Below, one piece after another: positions 9,218-17,222 of a stretch of 64,000 nucleotides of DNA. The stretch spans positions 246,669 to 310,668 of the forward strand of contig CANKCB010000001.1 in the NCBI GenBank assembly GCA_947480335.1, in the 5' to 3' direction. Every line of letters begins with the position of its first letter. The first letter of the stretch is position 1. The notes under the pieces are model-generated. The model made no database searches, was not told where the DNA came from, and worked only from the letters and a program-made list of their open reading frames with translations. The position numbers and the translations under genes were made by a program. The stretch comes from Gammaproteobacteria bacterium (GTDB lineage Bacteria > Pseudomonadota > Gammaproteobacteria > Eutrophobiales > Eutrophobiaceae).

Positions 9218-10060
9218 ATAGGGGTCGAATGCCCTGACACTACCAATTCGAATGAAGGCATAGGCATTTTTTATCGCTGGGAACAGATTGCTGGCGTCGA
9301 TGTGGATCTAGTGCTGGCAAATGATACCGATAACATAGCTAAAGCAAAACAAGCCTTTATTGCCCCCAATTCCTGCACAGTCATGACATAACTGCTGGCA
9401 GTGCGTGATCGTTCTGCCTCTGATACTGACACAGTCGTCATCGTTATTAATACCAATTGCAATAATGCTCCGGTCGCCAATGTTGGTGCAGATATTATCG
9501 TGCGGGCTGGTGCCACCATTCAACTTGATGGTAACCAGAGCTATGACCCGGACAGTAATCCAATCACCTATTTGTAGAGTCAGACGGATGGACCCGCTGT
9601 AACCCTGATGAGTGCCAACAGCGCTATGCTGACGATAAAAATGTCTGTCAGCAATGCCACGTTGAAATTCCAGCTGCTGGTATCAGATGGCAGTTTGTCA
9701 AGTACGGACAAGGTGCTGGTGAATGTCACCGCGGCTAACGGTGCCCTGGTTGCGAATGCAGGATCAGATATCACAGTCAATGAATACACCAACCTGATTA
9801 CCTTAAATGATAGTGCTGCTTCGGATCCAGATGGTAATGCAATCAGCTACAAGTGGTCACAAGTAGGTGGTCCGGCTGTCACACTGGTAAATTTGACTGA
9901 TTCCTCTCCGACGTTTGCTGCACCGGGTGTCAGCAGCAGTGGTGCTGATCTGACCTTCCAGTTGGTTGTAACCGATCACTATGTCTCTACCTCCGAACAT
10001 AAATACGATCATCACGATGATGACGATCATGGTGAACACCATAGCCGGGGTAGGAAATAG
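9218..10060 (+). pseudogene. Decayed PKD/REJ-repeat extracellular protein
   Basis: One reading frame shows three copies of an immunoglobulin-like PKD/REJ repeat (pattern S-x-D-P-D-G/S-N-x-I-x-Y-x-W-x-Q-x2-G-P-A-V-T-L). It is broken by TAG at 9215-9217 at the head, TAA at 9389-9391 and TAG at 9575-9577. The last stop replaces the conserved tryptophan of the second repeat, a single change from TGG. The final open stretch from ATG 9608 is 150 codons and ends in an Asp/His-rich tail (YDHHDDDDHGEHHSRGRK). No signal peptide or head remains, so this is the 3' end of a larger surface or secreted protein gene in decay. Confidence 0.7.
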
Positions 10061-10122
10061 TCTGTAATAAAGTAAACCCTCCGCTAATTAGAATCAGACC
10101 GTGGTTCGCCTGAAAAGGTAGT

Positions 10123-10155
10123 AAAAAAGCCACTGAACATATCGGTGGCTTTTTT
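10123..10155. terminator. Bidirectional intrinsic terminator after the PKD remnant
   Basis: AAAAAAGCCAC at 10123-10133 pairs perfectly with GTGGCTTTTTT at 10145-10155 around an 11-base loop. The A- and T-tracts on the two sides make it usable in both directions. Confidence 0.8.
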
Positions 10156-10257
10156 GTTTATGCTACTGCAATGCCGTTGTGTTTAAGCGACGCCACCACT
10201 CAATTTGAGTAACACAATGATTTAGAGTCCAATACCCCTGAAGAGAGGAGATTGGAC

Positions 10258-10282
10258 ATGAAGAAGCGTTATACAGAAGAGC
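10258..10282 (+). pseudogene. IS3-type transposase OrfA, first codons only
   Basis: After a good ribosome site (GAGAGGAG, about 8 bases before the ATG), ATG 10258 reads MKKRYTEE. This is the characteristic start of many IS3-family OrfA proteins (MKKRYTEEQI...). The match stops exactly where the inverted end of the 249-bp element begins, and no continuation is visible beyond that element. The similarity is only 8 residues, so the call is tentative. Confidence 0.35.
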
Positions 10283-10531
10283 TGTCAATCAGCGTGCAAT
10301 ACTTTCCAGATTAGGGGTAGAAACAGCGTCCAATAGTTTCCACCCCAGTGTGTCACGATCCGGTGTTTTAGCCGGAGGTATCTGGAGTGTTTTTATTGAT
10401 ATCATTGAGAGATTCTGGAAACAGGGAATGGTTCTTATTGATTTAAACATGGTGAAAATCGTTCTCGGCAAACCGATAGTATGGAAAAAATTGGACGCTG
10501 ACGGGTGGAAAGTATTGCACGCTGATTGACA
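10283..10531. mobile_element. 249-bp MITE-like element with 26-bp perfect terminal inverted repeats
   Basis: The left end, TGTCAATCAGCGTGCAATAC, continuing to 10308, is repeated exactly in inverse orientation at 10506-10531. A second inverted pair lies inside: CAGCGTCCAAT at 10324-10334 and ATTGGACGCTG at 10490-10500, both next to TTTCCACCC/GGGTGGAAA. Nested end repeats starting TGTCA are typical of IS21-family ends, so this looks like a non-autonomous derivative with the ends but no istA/istB. No coding capacity is seen inside. Four-base flanks (GAGC, CTTG) do not match, so no target duplication is evident. Confidence 0.85.
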
Positions 10532-10759
10532 CTTGGTGTACGTTTTCAACATAGGCACCTCATAAATAGCATTTAAGCGGTCTGTAGCCCGTTTTTTGGG
10601 TATCGTTTTCTGGTCTACGGGGTATCGTGCGGTCATCATACCCCGGTAGAGTTGTGGCTGCCTAGGGACAGCATAGGACGGGCATGGACGTAGAAGTGTT
10701 TAAACTACTGCATTACAGGCTTGTTATAAGACTTCTTTGGATGTGCTTGGATTTTGAAT
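10532..10759. other. Non-coding stretch with an 11-bp hairpin
   Basis: No gene is recognisable between the mobile element and the tRNA. CTACGGGGTAT at 10615-10625 pairs with ATACCCCG-G-TAG at 10638-10649, with one bulged G and a 12-base loop. No T-tract follows, so it is not a standard terminator. A minus-strand frame here (from 10639) runs into the mobile element and is probably chance. Confidence 0.4.
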
Positions 10760-10836
10760 TGGTGGCTATGGGTGGAATCGAACCACCGACCCCAGCGTTA
10801 TGAGTGCTGTGCTCTAACCGTCTGAGCTACATAGCC
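10760..10836 (-). tRNA. tRNA-Met (anticodon CAT), elongator type
   Basis: 77 bases with CCA encoded. The acceptor stem GGCTATG/CATAGCC and the T-arm GGTGG-TTCGATT-CCACC are intact. The anticodon loop CTCATAA gives CAT. The body matches elongator tRNA-Met (GCTCAG...GGTTAGAGCAC) and not the initiator. One irregularity is that the closing pair of the anticodon stem, positions 31-39, is A-C instead of a Watson-Crick pair. Confidence 0.96.
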
Positions 10837-10968
10837 TGAATGGGAAAAACGTCAGAATAAGGCCTGACCATCTGCTGCCTGGTCTCGGGAAGGCGAATTC
10901 TGGTGACTGGAGCCTGTCTTGTCAAGGGCAGGATGTGCCAGTCTGCTGATTACGCGGTAGTTTTGCTC

Positions 10969-11604
10969 TCAGCGCGTGCCGAAGACTACAATTGACTTGC
11001 CTGAAACCGAGATCAGGTGTTCTTCTTCCAGATCTTTTAGTACTCGACCAACCATTTCCCGCGAACAGCCAACAATACGCCCCAGTTCCTGGCGTGTGAT
11101 GTGTACCAGCATGCCATCGGGATGGGACATCGCTGCTGGTTCCTTGCAGAGTTCGAGTAAGGTACGTGCAACCCGACCTTTTACGTCTGTTAGCGCCAGA
11201 TCGCTGACCTTGCGGCTGGTCTTGCGCAAACGTATAGCTAGCTGGGATGCGATGGCAAATAACAAACCTGGGAAGATATCATTCAGTTTTTTCAAACGGT
11301 CATAGTTAATTTGGGCGATTTCACACTTTTCCTTTGCGCGCACAAAGGCACTACGTTTTAATTCTTCGTCAAATAGACCAAGTTCGCCAAAAAAGTCGCC
11401 TGGATTCAGGTAGGCCAGTACGATTTCGCGGCCTTTTTTGTCTTCCACCTGCACCGATACCGAGCCGCTGATAATTTAGTAGAGGTCGGAAGAGGGGTCG
11501 CCCTCGCGTATGATTAGCTGTTTGGATGGATAGGTTTTCCGGTGACAGTGTTCCAGAAAGCGCTGGGTTAAATTATCTTGTAATTTTAGGGATGGATTGA
11601 CCAT
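10969..11604 (-). pseudogene. crp: cAMP receptor protein Crp/Vfr homologue with one in-frame TAA
   Basis: Reading from ATG 11604 gives a 211-residue product, normal for Crp/Vfr, but codon 43 is TAA (11476-11478) where relatives have Tyr (context DLY*IISGSVSV). The downstream part is fully conserved: cyclic-nucleotide motif GELGLF...ERSAxVRAK-like (here LKRSAFVRAK), the C-helix, and the DNA-recognition helix ITRQELGRIVGCSREMVGR. A GTG at 11454 could start a 161-residue product, but that would lack the first part of the nucleotide-binding barrel. The neighbour is an OsmC/YhfA gene, divergent, as for E. coli crp-yhfA. Tyr codons TAT or TAC are one change from TAA, so a point mutation or sequence error is the simplest reading. 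Confidence 0.8.
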
Positions 11605-11712
11605 CTTATGCCCCTTTGTTTAGCTATAAAAAACCGGGATTGTTATTTGGATTAGCTATCCATATTTACTATGTTACTATTTTTACGCAATATCAACCAT
11701 TTGGAGTTTAAC

Positions 11713-12132
11713 ATGAAAGCAACTGTGAATTGGATAGGCGGGGCTGCATTTGTCGGCGAAACTCCGGGTGGTCATCGTGTGTTGATGGATGGCCCTCCCG
11801 AGGGTGGGGGACGTAATCTGGGGCCACGACCGATGGAAACACTGTTGTTGGCCATGGGTGCCTGCAGCAATTATGACGTAGTGCATATACTGCAAAAGGC
11901 CAGGCAGGATATTCAGGACTGCAAGCTGGAAATGACGGCTACCCGAGCAGAAACTGACCCGAAAGTGTTTACCGAGATTCACCTGAATTTTTTGGTAACT
12001 GGCAAGGATTTACAGGATAAGCAAGTAGAGCGGGCGATAACGCTTTCTGCCGAGAAATACTGCTCTGCCTCGATCATGCTTGGCAAGACAGCAAAGATTA
12101 CCCACAGTCATGTGATTATTCCGACTGCCTGA
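11713..12132 (+). CDS. OsmC family protein, YhfA-like
   Basis: 139 residues of OsmC fold. OsmC relatives are small dimeric thiol peroxidases; the YhfA branch is less studied. Both redox-type cysteines are present, in the ACSNYD segment (residues 55-60) and in EKYCSAS near residue 117, spaced as in the family. ATG 11713 has GGAG at 11703-11706, 6 bases upstream; the longer open frame from 11671 has no such site. It is divergent from crp, the same pairing as E. coli yhfA-crp, which supports both calls. Confidence 0.88.
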   Translation: MKATVNWIGGAAFVGETPGGHRVLMDGPPEGGGRNLGPRPMETLLLAMGACSNYDVVHILQKARQDIQDCKLEMTATRAETDPKVFTEIHLNFLVTGKDLQDKQVERAITLSAEKYCSASIMLGKTAKITHSHVIIPTA

Positions 12133-12149
12133 CAGTTTGCCGGGGCGTT

Positions 12150-13175
12150 TCAGTTTGTTGATTTAATCAGTAAGCCAGCCGGTCCGGAAATAATTTTCTG
12201 GATAAGTGCAGGTAACTTCTTGGTATCGGTTTTTTGGTAGATATGTTTAAGATGGGTGCGTGCTGTATGGTAGCTGATACCCAGTGTCGCGGACACATCG
12301 GCCAGATAAGGATTGTAGACCAGCATCGACGCTAGCCTGGCTTCCGTAGGTGATAGCCGGTACAAAGTGCGCACTACTTCTTCAATCCGGTTCGAATCAT
12401 TCGATGTATCAAACAAGAATAATACTGAACCGTTGATACCCAAGTTCTGGTTGTTATTGAACGGATTAACAAGCGGAAACAGGAGGAAATGCAGTGAGTC
12501 TTGCTGATGGTGGATGGTCAGCATCTTGCTGGTTTTATCTTTAATCGACTGACATATTTCCCGCCGGTAATAAGCTGTAGTGCATTGCAGCTGTTGATCC
12601 TTGATGTGCAGCGGAAAGTCCTTGCTCAGGATGCGGCAGGCAGATTTGTTAATGAAAAAAATCCGCAAATCTTCATCGATCATGACGATGCCCGATGCTA
12701 ACAGGTCCATTGCTTCGGACAGAAAACTATATTCGGTATTACTGCTCGCTGAATCATTAATTGCGGACAATGGAGGCTCAGAAGTTATGACGGGTTTATC
12801 GGTAGCTGATCTTGCCAATGCCAGCTCAATGTTGACTTTCAAATCATTCGCCCGGATGGGTTTGTTAATAAATCCGTAAGGCAATGTTTGTTTGGCAGCA
12901 GACAGGGTATGTTCATCAGAGTAGGACGTGACATAAATAACAGGGATACCATGATTTTGCATGATGAAATCTGCCACCTCTATCCCGTTTTTGCCTTCAC
13001 CGAGATTGATATCCATTAATACCAGATTAGGCATGGACTGCTTGAGTGATTGCAGTGCTTCCTCGGCAGTTGAAGCCAGAGCGATGCTGGTGTAACCGAG
13101 TTTTTCAAGATAAACCCTAATCAGGATTCTAATGGTCGAGCTATCATCTACAACGAGTATATGATTAGTAGACAT
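12150..13175 (-). CDS. Response regulator: REC, PAS-like and LuxR-type HTH
   Basis: 341 residues. The receiver domain (1-120) has acidic D10 and D11, phospho-acceptor D55 (VLMDIN), T83 and K105, all the catalytic residues. A PAS-like segment (about 150-235) begins LLASGIVMIDEDLRIFFIN. A LuxR-type helix-turn-helix (about 270-330) starts LYRLSPTEARLASMLVYN and contains GISYHTARTHLKHIYQK. It should bind DNA when phosphorylated. No histidine kinase is adjacent, so the partner is elsewhere. The PAS between REC and HTH is less common than plain NarL-type REC-HTH. It converges with the OsmC gene. Confidence 0.88.
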   Translation of the reverse strand: MSTNHILVVDDSSTIRILIRVYLEKLGYTSIALASTAEEALQSLKQSMPNLVLMDINLGEGKNGIEVADFIMQNHGIPVIYVTSYSDEHTLSAAKQTLPYGFINKPIRANDLKVNIELALARSATDKPVITSEPPLSAINDSASSNTEYSFLSEAMDLLASGIVMIDEDLRIFFINKSACRILSKDFPLHIKDQQLQCTTAYYRREICQSIKDKTSKMLTIHHQQDSLHFLLFPLVNPFNNNQNLGINGSVLFLFDTSNDSNRIEEVVRTLYRLSPTEARLASMLVYNPYLADVSATLGISYHTARTHLKHIYQKTDTKKLPALIQKIISGPAGLLIKSTN

Positions 13176-13281
13176 GGCCCCACCCGTGGTTTCCAGTGTA
13201 TCAATGACATCAGGTTAAACTGCCAACGATAGATATACTGTATAACGAGGCAAAATCCTATCCTCTTTTTGGGGTATATCG

Positions 13282-13548
13282 TCAAGTGACCGGTGGGTTG
13301 TCACCCCGCTTGATATAAAAGGTAATGACTTCACCCTGGGTCAATGTCTGCACCACTTCGTGTCCGGAACGGGCACAATAGGCCTGAAAATCGATATGTG
13401 CGTGCGGATCGGTTGCTTCTACACAGAGAATTTCTCCCGGGTTCATTTTAACCAGTGCAAATTTTGCCTTGAGCACCGGCAAAGGGCAGTTAAGCCCTTT
13501 GGCATCCAGATAGTGATCATGCCTGATTTTTGAATTATCGCCTGTCAT
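13282..13548 (-). CDS. tusA: Sulfur carrier TusA
   Basis: 88 residues, a full TusA/SirA-type sulfurtransferase. TusA receives persulfide sulfur from IscS and passes it on for tRNA mnm5s2U thiolation and other sulfur transfers. The signature LDAKGLNCPLPVLKAK is present, with active C21 in C-P-x-P. The protein ends in the expected strand EVITFYIKR. The short tail and single copy argue for the housekeeping form. It is monocistronic as far as I can see. Confidence 0.92.
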   Translation of the reverse strand: MTGDNSKIRHDHYLDAKGLNCPLPVLKAKFALVKMNPGEILCVEATDPHAHIDFQAYCARSGHEVVQTLTQGEVITFYIKRGDNPPVT

Positions 13549-13654
13549 AGGTCAGGGATTATATATGCAATGCCTTTAAGTACAGTTACGAAATATAATG
13601 CAGAGGCTAATTGACGGCTGAGTAACTCATTTTTAAATAGAAACCGGACCATTC

Positions 13655-14161
13655 ATGCGCATACTGATCTACGGATTTAAACCCTACGGCAGTTATAGTT
13701 CAAATATAACGGAACAGGTTCTGGCAGGCTTGTCTGATAATCAGTCTGTCGTGAAAAAGGTTTTTGATGTCAGGTTTGATGAAGCGATGTTCAGTGAGGT
13801 TTTGTTGCAGTATAAGCCTGACAGGGTATTGGGACTAGGGCAGCATCCGCGTGCAAGAAAATTGCGTCTTGAACGCAGGGCGCAAAACCTGAGAAAGGAT
13901 ATAGGCCAGTCACCTGTACAGATTGAGCTGACTGCCCCTAGATTTTTGTATTGCACACTTGCTTTGCCTGAATCGGATTTGACTACAGTCACTTACAATG
14001 CGGGTAACTATGTCTGTAATTTTTCAATGTATCTGATGTCGCGATATTGCCAGAGTCACAACACAAAATTCGGGTTTGTCCATGTACCAATGCACTATGC
14101 AGTTTCGACGGTGACCAGATATGTGCAAACTGCATTACGGCACATCCTGCAATATAGTTAA
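13655..14161 (+). CDS. Short pyroglutamyl-peptidase I-like protein (peptidase C15)
   Basis: 168 residues, about 45 shorter than typical Pcp. C15 cysteine peptidases remove N-terminal pyroglutamate. The presumed triad is present: E73 in LRLERRAQN, C121 in NAGNYVCN, and H143 in FGFVHVP, all in family context. The N-terminal strand MRILIYGFKPYGSYSSN parallels the usual TGFEPFGG...NPS, but with GG changed to GS. Shortening falls around the mid and C-terminal parts. It is probably an active or recently diverged member. Cytosolic; no operon partner. Confidence 0.72.
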   Translation: MRILIYGFKPYGSYSSNITEQVLAGLSDNQSVVKKVFDVRFDEAMFSEVLLQYKPDRVLGLGQHPRARKLRLERRAQNLRKDIGQSPVQIELTAPRFLYCTLALPESDLTTVTYNAGNYVCNFSMYLMSRYCQSHNTKFGFVHVPMHYAVSTVTRYVQTALRHILQYS

Positions 14162-14171
14162 TTACTAGATA

Positions 14172-16295
14172 CTATTTGGCGGGTGGACGTTTCCTGAAAG
14201 TCTTCCCTGGTTTTTTGTCGATACTCAACATTTTGCGTTCTCGCACTTCTGGTGGTGTGGTACTCGGACGACTGGATGATTCAATCTTGCTGATATTCAG
14301 GCGTTGTCCCGCAACCTTTACATTTTTTAAATCACGATAAATATCTTTTGGCATGCCTTTGGGCAAATCGACCGTACTGTAGTTCTCAAACATTGAGATT
14401 TGATCGATATTACGTGTAGTCAAACCTGCTTCTGCCGTGATAGCACCGACTATATTGCCTGGCTTGATACCATGTCGGGTGCCAACATCCAGTTTGAATC
14501 GTTCCATGCCGGGTTTCGGACGTGAGGAAATTGCCGGTGCAGTGGCGCTGCTATATGGGTTCGGTGCATCGGACAATAGTGCAGGTTCAGCAGTTGGTCT
14601 TGACGGTTTCTTGTTGAACTTGTCTTTTTGCGGTCTGGATTTTGATGCTGCGAAATCCGGTCTGGGTGTGTGTTTTCGTTCCTGTTGCTGACCCGTTTCA
14701 GTTGGTGAAACGTCGAGTGGACGGGGCGTCGGTTTTTTAAATGACTCCTTACGCTCTGTCGAACGTGTGGACGCCTGTTCTGTTCGTTGTGGACGCGAGT
14801 GATGTTCCTTACGATCGCCCGGTGCAGGACGTGAACCTGCACCCTGGGATGTCGGTTTGGCACTTCTGTCGCGATCCTTGCGTCTGTCTGGCCTTTCTGA
14901 TTGTGGTCGATCCCGGCGATGGTCATGCGGCTTGCCGGGTGACTCATGGTGCTGGGTCTTGGCAGGTGGTTTTAATAGCAGAGGTGTATCACCCTGGACC
15001 ATTTTGGCAAGTGCCGCTGCAATCTCCAGCGCCGGAATATTATGTTCCTGCTGATACTGTTCAATCAGCTGGAAAAAGAATTCCAGTTGTTCCGATGCCA
15101 GTGTGTCGGTGATGCGCTGGGTGAACTGGTTGATCCGTTTGCTGTTAATCATCTCGGTTGAGGGTAGTTCCATCAGTTCAATTTTCTGACGGGTGGCCCT
15201 TTCGATTTCGCCCAACATGTGTCGTTCACGCGGTGCAATGAACAGGATGGCTGTGCCCTTGCGTCCGAAACGACCGGTACGTCCGATTCTGTGTACATAG
15301 GATTCGGTGTCGTGCGGAATATCATAATTTATGACATGACTGATTCTTTCCACATCCAGACCGCGAGCCGCAACATCGGTGGCAACAATGATGTCCAGAT
15401 GTCCCGACTTTAATCTTTCAATTGTGCGTTCACGTTGCTTCTGGGGGATGTCCCCGTTTAATGCTGCTACAGAATAGCCACGTGCGGCCAGTTTTTCGGC
15501 AAGTTCGGTCGTCAGGGTTTTGGTGCGAACAAAGATGATAATGCCATCAAATGTTTCCGCTTCAAGGATACGGGTGAGCGCATCCAGTTTGTGCAGTCCA
15601 CTGACCAGCCAGTAACGTTGATGTATCGATTCGGCTGTGGTCGTGCGTAACTTAATCGTGATCTCTTCAGGTGATTTCAGGTGCTTCTTGGCAATACGTC
15701 GGATGACATCCGGCATGGTAGCCGAGAATAGCGCGACCTGACGCTGTGGTGGAGACTGCTCTAATACCCACTCCACATCATCGATAAAGCCCATACGTAA
15801 CATCTCATCGGCCTCATCCAGCACCAGACAGGTGAGCGAATCCAGTTTCAATGTGCCTCTGCGCATATGATCCATCACCCGGCCCGGGGTACCTACCACA
15901 ACATGCACACCGCGTTTAAGCTGCTTTAGCTGAGTTGTATAATCCTGACCACCGTAGATTGGTATGACATGGAACCCTTTTAAATAGGAAGCATAACGCT
16001 GGAACGCTTCTGAAACCTGAATGGCCAGCTCACGAGTCGGTGCCAGAACCAACACCTGTGGGTTAGGGTTTTTCAGGTCAATGCGTGACAGCAATGGCAG
16101 GGCAAAAGCGGCCGTTTTACCGGTCCCGGTCTGTGCCTGTGCCAATATGTCTTTGCCTGCCAGTACCTGGGGAATCGTCTGGGCCTGGATAGCAGAAGGT
16201 GATTCGTAACCGACATCTTTCAGCGCTTGTAATATAGGGTCTGAAAGTAATAATGAACGGAAGTCCGGAGCTGAATTTGCTGCTGTATCTGGCAT
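14172..16295 (-). CDS. deaD: DEAD-box RNA helicase DeaD/CsdA
   Basis: 707 residues. The helicase core has Q-motif (about 27-42), Walker A AQTGTGKT at 54-61, DEAD at 160-163, SAT at 191-193 and HRIGRTGR in motif VI. A long basic, Arg/Lys/Pro/Asp-rich low-complexity linker (about 445-600) precedes a DbpA-type RNA-binding domain (about 605-675, GIKPGNIVGAIT...). This is the DeaD architecture: cold-induced unwinding of rRNA and mRNA, ribosome assembly. It is divergent from a cold-shock protein gene across 478 bases. Confidence 0.95.
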   Translation of the reverse strand: MPDTAANSAPDFRSLLLSDPILQALKDVGYESPSAIQAQTIPQVLAGKDILAQAQTGTGKTAAFALPLLSRIDLKNPNPQVLVLAPTRELAIQVSEAFQRYASYLKGFHVIPIYGGQDYTTQLKQLKRGVHVVVGTPGRVMDHMRRGTLKLDSLTCLVLDEADEMLRMGFIDDVEWVLEQSPPQRQVALFSATMPDVIRRIAKKHLKSPEEITIKLRTTTAESIHQRYWLVSGLHKLDALTRILEAETFDGIIIFVRTKTLTTELAEKLAARGYSVAALNGDIPQKQRERTIERLKSGHLDIIVATDVAARGLDVERISHVINYDIPHDTESYVHRIGRTGRFGRKGTAILFIAPRERHMLGEIERATRQKIELMELPSTEMINSKRINQFTQRITDTLASEQLEFFFQLIEQYQQEHNIPALEIAAALAKMVQGDTPLLLKPPAKTQHHESPGKPHDHRRDRPQSERPDRRKDRDRSAKPTSQGAGSRPAPGDRKEHHSRPQRTEQASTRSTERKESFKKPTPRPLDVSPTETGQQQERKHTPRPDFAASKSRPQKDKFNKKPSRPTAEPALLSDAPNPYSSATAPAISSRPKPGMERFKLDVGTRHGIKPGNIVGAITAEAGLTTRNIDQISMFENYSTVDLPKGMPKDIYRDLKNVKVAGQRLNISKIESSSRPSTTPPEVRERKMLSIDKKPGKTFRKRPPAK

Positions 16296-16773
16296 AATGA
16301 CTTCCTGAAAAGGGCGCGTATTGTAGCCTTATACACCAGTCAATGCATGTAATCTTTCGCAGATAATATAATGTCTCTAAGTCTCAGTAGCTGGTTTTGA
16401 ACAAGCAACTCTCAATCCTGGTGCGCTTCATTGAGTAAATTGCTCGCCTTGTACAGATACAAGTTATAGTCAGCGGCGTGCATCTCATAATTAATTCATA
16501 TTAATCAATAATATATGTTATTTCCAAGATGCGAAAATAAAGAACAGGATATAGTTTAAAACAGAGCAAATTGACACAAATCCAGCCTTAAATGGCTGTT
16601 TTTACCTTAAAAATTCGTAGCCAGCTCTGAAAATATAATATATCGTATTTTTTCAGTGCATTTTTAACTAGTAGATTCGGCAGGTTCCTCGCAGTGTGTA
16701 GGCAGACTCACCGTAATATCTCAGTATCAATCTGCACAATACACATATTAATCAATATACGAGGTTAGCAAGT
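16296..16773. promoter_or_regulatory. Divergent deaD/csp region with long csp leader
   Basis: This 478-base AT-rich spacer must hold both promoters. For csp, TATAAT at 16634-16639 is the best -10 candidate and would give an untranslated leader of about 130 bases, similar in length to cold-shock mRNA leaders; no good -35 is seen. A small hairpin, CAGCC(16583)...GGCTG(16598) followed by five T, lies upstream and could end any transcript coming from the deaD side. Cold-box sequences were not confirmed. Confidence 0.4.
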
Positions 16774-16977
16774 ATGGCAACAGGTACAGTCAAGTGGTTT
16801 AACGGCAGTAAAGGTTATGGATTCATTACACCAGATGGTGGTGGTGACGATGTGTTTGTACACCACAGTGCCATTCAGGCTACCGGTTACAAGACCTTGG
16901 CAGAAGGTCAGAAGGTGACTTTCGACACCGAACGCGGCGCGAAAGGTCCAAGTGCTGTGAATGTAATACCACAGTAA
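16774..16977 (+). CDS. CspA-family cold-shock protein
   Basis: 67 residues of a single cold-shock (S1-like OB) domain. Both nucleic-acid motifs are intact: RNP1 KGYGFITP and RNP2 VFVHHSAI. It acts as an RNA chaperone that melts structures in mRNA. ATG 16774 has GAGGTTAGCA upstream. A strong terminator follows within 30 bases, so it is monocistronic. The paralogue number (CspA, C, D, E...) cannot be assigned from sequence alone. Confidence 0.95.
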   Translation: MATGTVKWFNGSKGYGFITPDGGGDDVFVHHSAIQATGYKTLAEGQKVTFDTERGAKGPSAVNVIPQ

Positions 16978-16998
16978 GACTGCTGTAACAGGAAGTAC

Positions 16999-17029
16999 AA
17001 AAAACCCCGCTCAGTGCGGGGTTTTTTTT
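16999..17029. terminator. Intrinsic terminator after csp
   Basis: AAAAAACCCCGC pairs with GCGGGGTTTTTT around loop TCAGT; a strong stem with flanking A- and T-tracts. Confidence 0.92.
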
Positions 17030-17222
17030 ACCCACCGTTTGATTTTTAAATGTTTTTTTGTTGGGCAACCGCGACCGCGGATCATTTATGAATATTTCAG
17101 GTCAATCAGTTCCCCCCCCTGTCATACCGGCTTAATTGATTATTCACAGAGCATACATTCCCGATTCATAAACGTCCTTTTAAATGCGCATCAGAGATTC
17201 CTAAACATTTAAGGAGATGATG

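Noticed and set aside
10289..10639. A 116-codon minus-strand frame across the mobile element
   Set aside because: Its second half is the mobile element read backwards; the first part has no recognisable family.
11476..11478. TAA in crp as evidence of a recoded stop (for example reassigned to Tyr)
   Set aside because: All other genes in the window end at TAA, TAG or TGA in the usual places, so no code change is supported.
13234..13244. TATACTGTATA as a possible LexA-type box before the response regulator
   Set aside because: It has neither the CTGT-N8-ACAG spacing nor an SOS gene; an 11-base AT-rich palindrome is not enough.
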